Assembly: GCA_030696305.1 (NCBI GenBank)
Contig: JAUYSP010000025.1
Coordinates: 62,001-126,000 of the forward strand
DNA from: Legionellaceae bacterium
Lineage (GTDB): Bacteria; Pseudomonadota; Gammaproteobacteria; Legionellales; Legionellaceae
DNA length: 64,000 bases
Direction: 5' to 3'
Made by a program: the position numbers and the translations under genes. The notes below the pieces were generated by a model. The model was not told the DNA's origin, did no database searches, and saw nothing but the letters and a program-made list of their open reading frames with translations. Of this stretch, positions 33,961-43,707 are shown in pieces (position 1 is the stretch's first letter; the number at the start of each line of letters is the position of its first letter).

Positions 33961-35317
33961 GAAAAAACCAATAGGAAGAAACTTAGATCAGACTCAATGT
34001 TTGGTAAGATGCTTATCCGCATTTGATCTCACTCTATTAGGTGTTGGCGCTATTATTGGAGCGGGTATCTTTGTAATTACTGGCGTAGTTGCAGCCACTC
34101 ACACCGGACCAGCAATCACAATTTCTTATATTATTGCTGGGTTTGCTTGCCTATTTTCAGCGCTATCCTATGCCGAGTTAGCCGCGGCAATTGGAGGATG
34201 TGGCAGTGCTTACGGGTATGCTTATGTAGGATTTGGTGAGGTTATTGCCTGGATTATCGGTTGGGATTTATTACTTGAATACTCCATTTCCATTGCAGCC
34301 GTAGCTGTAGGATGGAGTGGTTATTTTAATGATTTCTTAATTGCAATTGGAGTGCACTTCCCTAAGACGTTACTACAATGCCCAGCTACCGGTGGAACTA
34401 TCAATATGCTCGCTATGACGATAGTAATATTATTAAGTATATTATTAATTATTGGTGTTAAGTCTAGCGTACGAATAAATAATATTATTGTATTTATTAA
34501 ATTATTGGTTATTTTATTGTTTATCGTCATTGCAGCCTCTCATGTCGATCCTAGTAATTGGAAACCTTTTATGCCTTACGGATGGCAAGGTGTTGCCAAA
34601 GGTGCATCTCTAATATTCTTCGCATATATTGGATTTGATGCGGTATCTACTACCGCTGAAGAAGCAATTAATCCTCAACGAAGTTTACCTATAGGAATTA
34701 TTGGTTCATTGCTGATATCAACAGTTCTCTATATTGCAGTATCCGGCTTATTAACGGGTATCGTATCGTATAAATTACTCGATGTTGCCTCCCCCATTAG
34801 CCATGCTTTAATTCTGATAGGTTACAAAGCAGCTGCAGGCATTGTTGGAGCTGGTGCAATTGCTGGCTTAACAACAGTCATGTTGGTATTATTTTACGGT
34901 TTAAGTCGTATTATTTTTGCTATGGCAAGGGATGGATTATTACCCAATTATTTTTCCACGCTGTCTAGTTCAACTAAAACACCTGTAAGAGCTATTATTA
35001 TTTGTGCCCTCGGTATTAGCAGTATTGCTGGACTATTACCCATTGATATGCTCGCTGAATTAGTTAATATTGGTACATTAGTCGCGTTTACCATGGTCTG
35101 CACGGGCGTAATTTTTCTTCATTATACTCACCCAGATCTACCGCGCTCATTCAAAACCCCTTGCATGCCTCTAATTCCTGTATTAGGGATACTGAGCTGT
35201 TGCTACTTAATTATCCATTTATCGCCATTTACTATTCTACGATTTATTTTTTGGTGTGCTTCAGGGTTAGTTGTTTATTTCATGTTCGGCCGCAAACATA
35301 GCGTCCTATCCAGATAA
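33947..35317 (+). CDS. APC-family (cationic) amino acid permease
   Basis: A 456-residue transporter with 12 predicted transmembrane helices. The N-terminal LLGVGAIIGAGIFVITGVVA and AGFACLFSALSYAELAAAI blocks and the FFAYIGFDAVSTTAEEAINP segment are those of the CAT/YfnA group of the amino acid-polyamine-organocation superfamily. It imports amino acids, probably cationic or neutral. AAGGAG lies eight bases upstream of the ATG, within the displaced rlmM tail. Confidence 0.9.
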   Translation: MDLFRKKPIGRNLDQTQCLVRCLSAFDLTLLGVGAIIGAGIFVITGVVAATHTGPAITISYIIAGFACLFSALSYAELAAAIGGCGSAYGYAYVGFGEVIAWIIGWDLLLEYSISIAAVAVGWSGYFNDFLIAIGVHFPKTLLQCPATGGTINMLAMTIVILLSILLIIGVKSSVRINNIIVFIKLLVILLFIVIAASHVDPSNWKPFMPYGWQGVAKGASLIFFAYIGFDAVSTTAEEAINPQRSLPIGIIGSLLISTVLYIAVSGLLTGIVSYKLLDVASPISHALILIGYKAAAGIVGAGAIAGLTTVMLVLFYGLSRIIFAMARDGLLPNYFSTLSSSTKTPVRAIIICALGISSIAGLLPIDMLAELVNIGTLVAFTMVCTGVIFLHYTHPDLPRSFKTPCMPLIPVLGILSCCYLIIHLSPFTILRFIFWCASGLVVYFMFGRKHSVLSR

Positions 35318-35392
35318 CTCGTGTTGAGTGTTGACACAGCAGATTCATTTGGGATACTTTAAATTACTTGCCAATTTATGAAATAAAAAAAT

Positions 35393-35887
35393 ATGATCAC
35401 TTCTCATCGAGCTTTTTTACAGATAACTTTCTTCATATCACTTATACTTTTCTCTATAACAAATGCTCATACTCAAAATCTTCATCCACGAAAAGAAAAG
35501 GATAATATTGCAGGTGTGTTTTTTGGTGCAACTAGAACAAACAATATAAATGTCTTTACCGAAGGATTAGAATACCATCGCGTTGTTGCTTTTCCATTTG
35601 GTGTAGCAGTCGTTTATGAACATTCGCCGCATAATTATGAAAATCGAGCCGAATCAGAGCTTTTCGGATTATTAGTCTGGAACATCCCCCATAATCTGAT
35701 TTTCGGATTTGGGCCAGGCGTGAGATTTACAAAAGAAAAACCTAGCGTAACGCTGGGTCGAGTCAAGCTTGGGTATATTTTGCTTCTTCCCTCTAATATT
35801 GAGTTTATGCCGAATATTAATTACGATGTCAACCCAAGGGTCCCTGCCGAATGGGTCGGAGGGTTTAGTATTGGGAAGCAGTTTTAA
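35393..35887 (+). CDS. small exported beta-rich protein
   Basis: A 164-residue protein with an N-terminal signal peptide (hydrophobic core ITFFISLILFSI, probable cleavage near TNAHTQ). The mature part is a series of short amphipathic beta strands with glycine turns (FGFGPGVRF, VKLGYILLLP, EWVGGFSIGKQF) and ends in phenylalanine, as outer-membrane barrel proteins do. I do not recognise a family. It lies between a permease and an MFS gene on the same strand, 25 bp before the latter. Confidence 0.6.
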   Translation: MITSHRAFLQITFFISLILFSITNAHTQNLHPRKEKDNIAGVFFGATRTNNINVFTEGLEYHRVVAFPFGVAVVYEHSPHNYENRAESELFGLLVWNIPHNLIFGFGPGVRFTKEKPSVTLGRVKLGYILLLPSNIEFMPNINYDVNPRVPAEWVGGFSIGKQF

Positions 35888-35912
35888 TTCCTAAATAGAT
35901 AGAAAATATGAC

Positions 35913-37319
35913 GTGACTAAATTATTAACAACTAAAAGACTAGTACCCAATATTGTTGCCTTGGTTTATTTTATGGAAACAATGGATAGCACGATTCTTA
36001 ATACGGCTATACCAGTAATATCCAATAGTCTTCAAGTAGAACCTATTGATCTCAAAATTGCCCTAATTAGCTACTTGCTCGGACTTGCTATTTTTATTCC
36101 AATTAGTGGTTGGCTTGCTGATAAATTTGGTATTAAAAAAGTTTTTGTATCCGCATTATGCATTTTTACCTTAAGTTCTCTTTGGTGCGGATTTGCTCAT
36201 AATCTGATAGAACTCATTATCGCAAGATTTATACAAGGATTCGGCGGTGCCTTTGGTTTACCTGTTGGCAGACTCATTCTACTTCGTACTTTTGGTCGCC
36301 ATAATTTTGTTTCTAAAATGAACCATGTTATAATTATTGGTGCATTAGGTATGATGTTTGGCCCTATAGTGAGTGGGATCATTACGCATCATGTTTCCTG
36401 GCAATGGATCTTTTGGGTAAATATTCCCGTAGGAATATTTGCTTTATTATTATCTGTATTGTATTTGGAAGAAACAAAACCTGGGAAAGTACATCCATTG
36501 GATATCATTGGATTTCTGCTTTTTGGCATTTCACTGGCAGGGTTTACTTTTGGACTATCAGCACTTAGCGAAACAACCATCAGCCACTCCTTGAGTAATT
36601 CCATCCTACTCGTGTCAGTTATTTTGATGGGAGCCTATGTATTCCACTCTCACAATCTGCCCAATCCTATTGTGAAAACCGATTTATTACGTATTAAAAC
36701 ATTTAATATTTCAGTAACGGCTAACTTGATATCACGCTTGGGCTTTGGCGGAATTCCATTTTTACTGCCACTTATATATCAAATTAACTTTGGATTCTCT
36801 GCTCAACTTTCCGGTGTGTTATTAGCACCGATGGCCTTGGGTATTTTGATCTCGAAACCATTATCCATTCCTTTATTACGTCTTTTTGGTTATAAACGAA
36901 TACTTATAGTGAATACCTTGTGTTCTAGCTTATCGATTTTTTTATTTTCATTTATTAGTGTAAACACCTCTCTTTACCTCATATGCTTATTAACTTTTTT
37001 CTTTGGATTTATCTTAGCACTACAATACGGTGCGATGAATTCGTTAGCTTATGCAAACATTGAAAATGAAGATTTAAGTGCGGTCACTAGTATTATGGGG
37101 ACCATACAACAATTAGCACAAAGCTTTGGTGTGGCCATTTGCGCATTATTAATTCGATTTTTTTCTGCTATTTATTCTACGGAAACACTTACATTAACCA
37201 TTTTCCATGAGACCTTAATGGTGATGGCATGCTTAACATTAGCCTCATGTTTTATATTTCTCCGTCTTGGGCGATATGACGGGCAAGAAATGGTCTCACC
37301 GGGTGTGAAGCATGACTAA
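35913..37319 (+). CDS. MFS drug:H+ antiporter (DHA2/EmrB-HsrA type)
   Basis: A 468-residue transporter with about 14 helices. ETMDSTILNTAIPVIS at the N-terminus is the DHA2 motif D1, GWLADKFGIKKVF is MFS motif A, and RFIQGFGGAFGLPVGR is motif B, with GPIVSGIITHHVSWQWIFWVNIPVG as motif C. It probably exports hydrophobic compounds. The start codon is GTG. It is convergent with the amidotransferase gene, 10 bp apart. Confidence 0.88.
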   Translation: MTKLLTTKRLVPNIVALVYFMETMDSTILNTAIPVISNSLQVEPIDLKIALISYLLGLAIFIPISGWLADKFGIKKVFVSALCIFTLSSLWCGFAHNLIELIIARFIQGFGGAFGLPVGRLILLRTFGRHNFVSKMNHVIIIGALGMMFGPIVSGIITHHVSWQWIFWVNIPVGIFALLLSVLYLEETKPGKVHPLDIIGFLLFGISLAGFTFGLSALSETTISHSLSNSILLVSVILMGAYVFHSHNLPNPIVKTDLLRIKTFNISVTANLISRLGFGGIPFLLPLIYQINFGFSAQLSGVLLAPMALGILISKPLSIPLLRLFGYKRILIVNTLCSSLSIFLFSFISVNTSLYLICLLTFFFGFILALQYGAMNSLAYANIENEDLSAVTSIMGTIQQLAQSFGVAICALLIRFFSAIYSTETLTLTIFHETLMVMACLTLASCFIFLRLGRYDGQEMVSPGVKHD

Positions 37320-37329
37320 ACACCACTTT

Positions 37330-39114
37330 TTATAAACCATGTAATTGAAGCCAATATTCAAGCAAACCGATTTGCCAAAGTTTAGAGCTACCCCACGGCG
37401 TGAAATGTTTTTTTGGTTGTGCAAGTAACATTTGAACAATCTCTTTATTAAATATACCACGTTGTTCAATGTTAGTTGATGAAAGGACCTCACGCATCAA
37501 CTCAAGTGTACTTCCTTCAATATATTTCAATCCAGGAACTGGAAAATATCCTTTTGGACGACTAATAATTTGCTCCGGAAGCATTTTTTTAGCCAGTTGT
37601 TTTAAAATGTATTTTCCTTCATTTGGAAGCTTATAGTGTAATGGCATAGCGGTGGCAAGATTAACCACACCATCATCAAGAAAAGGAACTCTAGCCTCAA
37701 GACTAGCCGCCATTGTCATATTATCAACTCGACTCAAGGGACCATTTGTCAATGCAAAGGTGCTCTCGTAGCAGAGCAAATTATCAAGAATATTAGGCGA
37801 GCCATTTTGTTCACATAATTCGGTTAAGAAAGAGCTTGTATGCGGTGAGGTGTAAAAAGCAGGTGTAACCAATCGCTGATATTCTTCAAAATGACGATCA
37901 GCCACTTTATTAAGAATAAATTGTGCAGACTGTTTGGATGAGAACGTTCCAGACTCGATATTTTGGAACCAATGATAACCAGCAAACAACTCGTCTGCAC
38001 CCTGTCCAGAAAGCACCACTTTTACAGACTTAGCAACTTCCTGCGAAAGCATATAAAATCCTATATTATCATAGCTGAGCATTGGTTCAGACATTGCAGT
38101 AACACATTTACCCAGTGATTCAGTGAGTTGCGTATTTGAAAAAAATATTTTTTGATGTCGGGTTCGGTATTGTGAGGCAATAAGATCAGAATATATAAAT
38201 TCATCGCCGTCTTCTCCATGAGAGTCTTCAAACCCGATGGAAAAGGTTTGTATATCTTCCTTTCCAAGTTCCGAGGCTAGTGCTACAAGTAAAGACGAAT
38301 CCAATCCCCCCGAAAGCAATATTCCAACAGGAACATCAGCAACCAATTGATGTTTGGTCGCTAAACGTAATGCTTCATGAGTACTTTTCAACCAGTCATT
38401 TTCACTGCGTAAATGATCAGTTTGTGTGTCATTTACTTTTAATTTCCAGTAAGTTTCTTGCTTAACCTCCCCATTTGGATATACCGTCATCATTGAACCG
38501 GGAGGTAGTTTTTTAACGCCCGAAAGAATTGTATAGGGATCAGGAACAGCATGAAAGGTCAGATAAAATTGTAGTGCAATTTTATCAATTGATGTATCGA
38601 TATCTTTATATTCAATAAGGGCTGGCAATGTCGATGCAAATTTGAAACCAGTAGAATAGTTGGCGTTATAATAAAGTGGTTTAATGCCAAAGCGGTCTCG
38701 AGCCAGTATTAATTTACCCGTTTTCTGTTCCAAAATTGCAAACGCAAACATACCATGCAGCTTAAGAATGCACTGTGTTCCCCATGCATGATAAGCTTTA
38801 AGCAGTACTTCAGTATCACCATCGGAAACAAAAGAATATCCTTTAGCTTGCAGTTCTTTTCGTAACTCTAAAAAATTATAAATAGCTCCATTGAATACCA
38901 GAGCTAGTCCAAGCTCTGGATCAACCATGGGTTGCATGGCGCGAGAAGTAAGGTCAAATATTTTCAGCCGTCTATGCCCAAGAGCGACCCCTCCCTCACA
39001 ATAGATTTTCCCATCCTCAGGCCCACGGTTAAACAGTTTTAGAAGCGCTTTTTCCAAGCCCAACAAAGAAATATTTTTCTTATTGAAATGGTATTCTCCA
39101 GCGATTCCACACAT
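37330..39114 (-). CDS. asnO: asparagine synthase-like amidotransferase of the N-acetylglutaminylglutamine amide type
   Basis: A 594-residue class II glutamine amidotransferase/AsnB protein. Catalytic Cys2 (MCGIAGEYHF) starts the glutaminase domain with NGAIYN and GDTEVL, and the synthase domain has the PPi-loop LSGGLDSSLL. Details such as ALGHRRLKIFDL, KPLYYNANYSTGF, FYLTFHAVPDPYTIL and SGQGADELFAGYHW match the amidotransferase of the osmolyte N-acetylglutaminylglutamine amide better than AsnB. ATG 39114 has AAGGGG upstream and must be the start because Cys2 is the nucleophile. It follows the GCS2-type ligase by 31 bp. Confidence 0.82.
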   Translation of the reverse strand: MCGIAGEYHFNKKNISLLGLEKALLKLFNRGPEDGKIYCEGGVALGHRRLKIFDLTSRAMQPMVDPELGLALVFNGAIYNFLELRKELQAKGYSFVSDGDTEVLLKAYHAWGTQCILKLHGMFAFAILEQKTGKLILARDRFGIKPLYYNANYSTGFKFASTLPALIEYKDIDTSIDKIALQFYLTFHAVPDPYTILSGVKKLPPGSMMTVYPNGEVKQETYWKLKVNDTQTDHLRSENDWLKSTHEALRLATKHQLVADVPVGILLSGGLDSSLLVALASELGKEDIQTFSIGFEDSHGEDGDEFIYSDLIASQYRTRHQKIFFSNTQLTESLGKCVTAMSEPMLSYDNIGFYMLSQEVAKSVKVVLSGQGADELFAGYHWFQNIESGTFSSKQSAQFILNKVADRHFEEYQRLVTPAFYTSPHTSSFLTELCEQNGSPNILDNLLCYESTFALTNGPLSRVDNMTMAASLEARVPFLDDGVVNLATAMPLHYKLPNEGKYILKQLAKKMLPEQIISRPKGYFPVPGLKYIEGSTLELMREVLSSTNIEQRGIFNKEIVQMLLAQPKKHFTPWGSSKLWQIGLLEYWLQLHGL

Positions 39115-39145
39115 ACGATCCCCTTTATTTATAATAAAGCATGAT

Positions 39146-40570
39146 TTATATTTTCCAATTTGAAACAGGAATGTCGTTATTTTGATTTTGCACATATGCC
39201 TGAAGCATATTTGAGAAATCCTTTCCATACTTTTCTATAAATTTTTGCTGCCAGACAGCGCCGTTTTGCCTTGAAATGAGACGCTGTTCAATAATATTGA
39301 GATAATAATCCACATCACTTTTAGCTATATTTAAAAGTAACAAACCTTTACTTGCAAGCGGCACCAATTCTTTGAGTAAATCACAAGCGGCCAATGTTCT
39401 TCCATCAAACCAGGTTAATTGAGCTTCTAAGCCGAATCGTGCCGCCTGGTAAAAATTACCCTTCGCACACTCAAAATCTAACAGACGCTCAATGGGCGTT
39501 GATTGATTTACAAAATAATTCACAATACCATAAAAAAATGCAGCATTCGCAATCATGTCAATGATCGTAGGCCCTGTAGATGGTCCGCGATGTTCAATAC
39601 GTAAATGTGGTTTCTGATTAACAAAATCAATCACAGGCCTGTTCCATCGATAAATAGTTCCATTTTGTCTTCGAACATGAAACATTTTATCCATAGGTAA
39701 AGATGGGGATACTTCAGGAAGTAGTCGTGGTGAGTGACCAAGATTTTGTTCGAAAAGCTCGAATAACGAACTGGATAAGTATTTTTTACCAAATGAATCG
39801 ACATGCTTTAAGCCATCAGCCCCTTTATTTATAAGAAATAATTGCTCATATAAACATATACGTGTTTCACTCCATATATCTTGACCATTAAAATATGGTG
39901 AATTAGCACATAATGCTAACATTGGTGCAGAAATTGCTTGCGTGGTATTGTAATAACGAACAGATTGGCTTAAAGGTACTTTTAAATGTAGTTGCAAAGA
40001 TGATATTAACCCACCTAAACACATTGATATGGGTTCATGCAGCTCCAAATGCTCATGGCCATCCAATGTAATCGAAAATGGATTCCTTCTGAGAATTTTC
40101 CCTACATTTTCATTCATTAACTCATAGCGTTTCAGTTTTGTTAAATAGCAGATTTTATTGTGTAAATCATCCGCGACTGGCATGCTCCCAATCAATGCTA
40201 AATGATATTCATTATTGCGTGCACCGTCGTATGCTTTTTGCCAAAGATTTAAAATGTTTTGATGTAGCCGAGTTAAGCAGTCAAGTGTTAAGTTATAATG
40301 TGATGAGTTAATTTCAAGTTGAGCTGCTCCGCATTCGGTGACCAACTGAGCACAGGATACCTGGTCAACGAACGCTATATTTTTTAGCTCAAGTTTATAG
40401 CGTGGATTTAAAATAAAAAACTCAATTTCAGAGCCGACCTCAAGCCCTTCCTCCACAAACAATTTATTATCGAACCAGTTTTTTAATAATCGAGTTTCTT
40501 CACGTAGGTAAGTATCAAATAGTTCTGAATCAACACGATTTGTATCTATATGGCTTGCCTTAATATTCAC
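39146..40570 (-). CDS. GCS2-family glutamate-cysteine ligase-like carboxylate-amine ligase
   Basis: A 474-residue ATP-dependent ligase of the GCS2/YbdK family. Conserved blocks include GLEVGSEIEFFI near residue 45 (metal-binding glutamates), TECGAAQLEINS, and LRIEHRGPSTGPTIIDMIANAAFF toward the C-terminus. It would join a gamma-carboxylate of glutamate or a related acid to an amine. The GTG start has a good AAGGATG site. It lies 31 bp upstream of the asnO-type amidotransferase, in the place where an ATP-grasp N-acetylglutaminylglutamine synthetase is normally found. The substrate is inferred only from that neighbour. Confidence 0.8.
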   Translation of the reverse strand: MNIKASHIDTNRVDSELFDTYLREETRLLKNWFDNKLFVEEGLEVGSEIEFFILNPRYKLELKNIAFVDQVSCAQLVTECGAAQLEINSSHYNLTLDCLTRLHQNILNLWQKAYDGARNNEYHLALIGSMPVADDLHNKICYLTKLKRYELMNENVGKILRRNPFSITLDGHEHLELHEPISMCLGGLISSLQLHLKVPLSQSVRYYNTTQAISAPMLALCANSPYFNGQDIWSETRICLYEQLFLINKGADGLKHVDSFGKKYLSSSLFELFEQNLGHSPRLLPEVSPSLPMDKMFHVRRQNGTIYRWNRPVIDFVNQKPHLRIEHRGPSTGPTIIDMIANAAFFYGIVNYFVNQSTPIERLLDFECAKGNFYQAARFGLEAQLTWFDGRTLAACDLLKELVPLASKGLLLLNIAKSDVDYYLNIIEQRLISRQNGAVWQQKFIEKYGKDFSNMLQAYVQNQNNDIPVSNWKI

Positions 40571-40717
40571 AATAACATCCTTGTCACAAGTGATTTTTTT
40601 AAGTAATCACCGGCGGAAATTATTTTAAGTATAGTTTATCTTGAAAATTATAAAAGCCGCATAATATTATTTAAGAGCTAGCAAGCAATGACTTCGGTTT
40701 AAATGTCTTATTTTTTG

Positions 40718-41911
40718 CTAAAAAAATAGTGCTATACTCAATAAAAATACAGAAATAGCGCCCAGAAAAGCTAGACTAATTTGTCCTCCTGGAAGGATTG
40801 CGCTGTAATTTTCATGAATAATCATTTTACGTCCTTGCCATGCCATGAGAATGGGTAAAAATAATAATAAAACAACACAGCAAATACCCGCGTAACTCAA
40901 GGCGTGTAAATACACACCAGGGTTCACTAAAACGACCGCTAATGGTGGCAGAAACGTCAAAGCAAGCACACCTACTCCTTGGCGACCTGTTCTTTTAAGC
41001 TTTAATCCATCAGCCAAAAAATCAAATAAGCTAAGCGAAACACCTAAAAACGCAGTTACAATACAAATAGAAGTAAAAAATTGGAAAAACCCGTGAATCC
41101 ATTGATTTTGAACGGCATGGCTTAACGCAGTAGTTAAACCGCTTGTAGCATGATCGCTGGTCATCAAAGCAAGCAGTCCCGCATCGCCTTCGCGCTCAAC
41201 AACCCCCATAATCACTACCATCCAAACAATATAACAAATTAATGGAATAAATGATCCATAAATAACAACACGCCGAAGTAAGGAGATATCTTCAGCAAAA
41301 TACTCTCGCAAACTAGGAACAATTGAGGCAAAACTAAATGAGGTGATTAAAATCATTAAACTACCAGTAATCGCTGGCAATGAGCCATGTTGTAAATTAG
41401 TCACGTGAATATGAGGGCTGATCGTTAATACAAGTAGTAAATAGACACCCAATTTACCAAACATTAAACCACGATTCACGTAATCCACGATGTTTATGCC
41501 ATTATAAATTACAATACTGAACAAAGCGGTAAAAATAAGCGAAGTTATTGCGCTAGGAACATGAATATGAGCTTGTTGCAGCACGCTATTTAATACATCA
41601 CTACCACCTGAAATATAGGCAGATAACAACGTATATAGTAAGAAAAGACATGTTATCCATGCAAGAATTTGGCCCGGCAAACCAAGGGTTGATTTAGCCA
41701 TTGTCACCATATTGCTACCAACGGGTAAGTGTAAATTGACCTCTAAAATTAAGAGAGCGCCACCAGTCATTACAAGCCAGCAGAAAAACAAAAATACAAT
41801 AGAATTGATCATTCCAACTGCGGCTAAAGAGACAGGCAAAGCTAGCATACCACCGCCGATTGATGTACCTACAATGAGTAATATTCCACCAATAAGTTTC
41901 GAGTTTAGCAT
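40718..41911 (-). CDS. tyrP: aromatic amino acid permease (TyrP/Mtr family)
   Basis: A 397-residue transporter of the hydroxy/aromatic amino acid permease family with 11 helices. The opening KLIGGILLIVGTSIGGGMLALP and the FSFASIVPSLREYF segment are hallmark sequences, the latter close to 'FGFHVVIPSL'. It imports tyrosine (or tryptophan) by proton symport. ATG 41911 has GGGAATGG upstream; a TTG six codons earlier is less likely. Legionellales use tyrosine and other amino acids as carbon sources, which fits, but specificity is inferred. Confidence 0.87.
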   Translation of the reverse strand: MLNSKLIGGILLIVGTSIGGGMLALPVSLAAVGMINSIVFLFFCWLVMTGGALLILEVNLHLPVGSNMVTMAKSTLGLPGQILAWITCLFLLYTLLSAYISGGSDVLNSVLQQAHIHVPSAITSLIFTALFSIVIYNGINIVDYVNRGLMFGKLGVYLLLVLTISPHIHVTNLQHGSLPAITGSLMILITSFSFASIVPSLREYFAEDISLLRRVVIYGSFIPLICYIVWMVVIMGVVEREGDAGLLALMTSDHATSGLTTALSHAVQNQWIHGFFQFFTSICIVTAFLGVSLSLFDFLADGLKLKRTGRQGVGVLALTFLPPLAVVLVNPGVYLHALSYAGICCVVLLLFLPILMAWQGRKMIIHENYSAILPGGQISLAFLGAISVFLLSIALFF

Positions 41912-42077
41912 GTTCCATTCCCTGTGCAATATTAGATCAATATGCTATCATGATTAACACTTTAAAGTCAATAGCAGGTAACCGGGTTTTTAAGTAGATA
42001 GACTTGTATCATGCTTACAAACTGATAGAATAAATTATAGAACGATTAGCTAGATCGCTCCATAAGGAACACAAATT

Positions 42078-43043
42078 ATGCTAACTTATTTAACAGCAGA
42101 CATGTCAAAACCCGAGACTATCACTGCTGAAAATCAACTGTTGCTCAGGGATGCGATCTGGATAGACTTATTTTTTCCATCAAAAGAGGAAGAAAATGCG
42201 GTTGAAACGTTACTTGGTTTTGTTATTCCGACTCGTGCAGATATGGCAGAAATTGAATTATCAAGCCGTCTATATACAGAAAATCATATCTTATTTATGA
42301 CTGGAGCGATGATAGCTCAATCTGAATCAGATAATCCACTCCTTGATCCCGTAACATTTATTTTAACCAAACAACGTTTAATAACCATTCGTTATGTTGA
42401 ACCGCAATCGTTCAGATTATTTCCTGCGCAAATTCAAAAACTAGATCACAGCCATCGCAATGCCTTGTCATTAATGATTGATTTGCTAGATACAACTATT
42501 GATCGGCTTGCAGATATATTGGAATTGTTAGGTCATCGTATCGACAACTACTCCAAACGTATTTTTCCTTCCCAAAATAATCCTGAAAAAATTGATTATC
42601 AACTTCATATGAGAGAACTTGGTGCAAACGGCGATCTAAATACCAAAGCACAAGAGAGTCTAGTGACATTCAACCGATTAATTGCATTCCTTTCCCAAAC
42701 AAGTGAATCAACATGTGATAAAAATCAACAATTACGTTTGACAGCGTTAGGCAAAGACATCATGTCATTAACAGATCATGCGCACTTTTTATCAACTAAG
42801 ACGAACTTTTTGTTAGATGCAACGCTCGGTTTAGTAAATATTGAGCAAAACAACATCATTAAAATATTTTCAGTAGCAGCAGTTATTTTTCTTCCACCTA
42901 CGCTCATTGCAAGCATCTATGGGATGAATTTTCATTTTATTCCTGAAATGTCATGGAAATATGGTTATATCTATGCTGTGGGTTTAATGGCATTAGCAGC
43001 GTGGTTGCCTTATCGATATTTCAAATACCGGAAATGGTTGTAG
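42078..43043 (+). CDS. corA: CorA-family divalent cation transporter
   Basis: A 321-residue protein with a large N-terminal cytosolic domain (residues 1-255) and two C-terminal transmembrane helices. The selectivity motif YGMN (GMN at 282-284) sits at the end of the first helix. The loop after it is FHFIPEMSWKYGY, and the end of the protein is the basic YRYFKYRKWL. It conducts Mg2+ (or Co2+, Ni2+, Zn2+) as a pentamer. It stands alone in its orientation, convergent with the YqjK-like gene. Confidence 0.9.
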   Translation: MLTYLTADMSKPETITAENQLLLRDAIWIDLFFPSKEEENAVETLLGFVIPTRADMAEIELSSRLYTENHILFMTGAMIAQSESDNPLLDPVTFILTKQRLITIRYVEPQSFRLFPAQIQKLDHSHRNALSLMIDLLDTTIDRLADILELLGHRIDNYSKRIFPSQNNPEKIDYQLHMRELGANGDLNTKAQESLVTFNRLIAFLSQTSESTCDKNQQLRLTALGKDIMSLTDHAHFLSTKTNFLLDATLGLVNIEQNNIIKIFSVAAVIFLPPTLIASIYGMNFHFIPEMSWKYGYIYAVGLMALAAWLPYRYFKYRKWL

Positions 43044-43049
43044 AATAGG

Positions 43050-43322
43050 TTATGACTTGTATTCAATTTTACGGTATTTAGATAGGCCGTGTTGCATAAA
43101 CGACACTAAAAGCAACTGCCCTGCTTGCATAAAAATAGCAGGGAACCGTCGCCAAATGTGAATCTTTTTAGTAGTATAAGCAATGCCCACAACCACAGAA
43201 AAAATCCCAGCTGTAATTAAAACCACGTGGCGATTAAACCAGTTGCTTAAATAACGTTTATGCTCGCTTACTTTGTGTTGCTGAGTCTGTAAGTGATGCT
43301 CTAGGGTCTGTATCGCCATCAT
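43050..43322 (-). CDS. YqjK-like small membrane protein
   Basis: A protein of about 90 residues with an N-terminal helical part (MMAIQTLEHHLQTQQHKVSE), one clear transmembrane segment (HVVLITAGIFSVVVGIAY) and a second hydrophobic stretch. Its start lies inside the preceding YqjE-like gene, overlapping by about 65 bp. It occupies the position of yqjK in the E. coli yqjCDEK operon, and its size fits, but sequence similarity is not evident. ATG 43322 has an AGAAGTG site; 43343 and 43358 are alternatives. Confidence 0.6.
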   Translation of the reverse strand: MMAIQTLEHHLQTQQHKVSEHKRYLSNWFNRHVVLITAGIFSVVVGIAYTTKKIHIWRRFPAIFMQAGQLLLVSFMQHGLSKYRKIEYKS

Positions 43323-43707
43323 CACTTCTTTTCGTTTGTTCATGTATATCGTACTCACTCAAAGTTGATATCGAATCAAAGTATTTACGGGTTTTTTCAA
43401 AACTCATTTGCCGTATATTAAATACAAGATATCGTTTTAATAAAAAAAACAATATCAAGTTTAAAACCAGCGCAGCCATGAATGACAACAAAATATTATG
43501 AGACAGCAGTAAAACTGCATAGCCTAACATGCCCATAACCGATCCCCACCCAGCCATAACTACAACCAATAACATGCAAGCGGTGATAATCAATGGTACG
43601 ACACTAAGCCGTGCTAGTTTCACTTCCAATTTTGTCATGGAAAATAACGTCTTAATCGCATTTAATTTATCTGCAACTAGACCTTCCAGCTCATCCAAAA
43701 CACTCAT
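43258..43707 (-). CDS. yqjE: YqjE-like (phage holin superfamily) membrane protein
   Basis: A 149-residue protein with an amphipathic N-terminus (LDELEGLVADKLNAIKTLF), two hydrophobic helices (residues 35-57 and 62-92), and a long hydrophilic C-terminal tail (HEQTKRSDDGDTDP). Topology and N-terminus fit the YqjE/holin-X family. Its ATG overlaps the stop of the YqjD-like gene by one base (TAATG), so translation is coupled. Function is unknown; the name holin reflects topology only. Confidence 0.75.
   Translation of the reverse strand: MSVLDELEGLVADKLNAIKTLFSMTKLEVKLARLSVVPLIITACMLLVVVMAGWGSVMGMLGYAVLLLSHNILLSFMAALVLNLILFFLLKRYLVFNIRQMSFEKTRKYFDSISTLSEYDIHEQTKRSDDGDTDPRASLTDSATQSKRA

Noticed and set aside
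43258-43707. Prophage holin
   Set aside because: It lies in a yqjD-yqjE-yqjK-like operon with no lysin or phage genes; the holin label reflects topology only.
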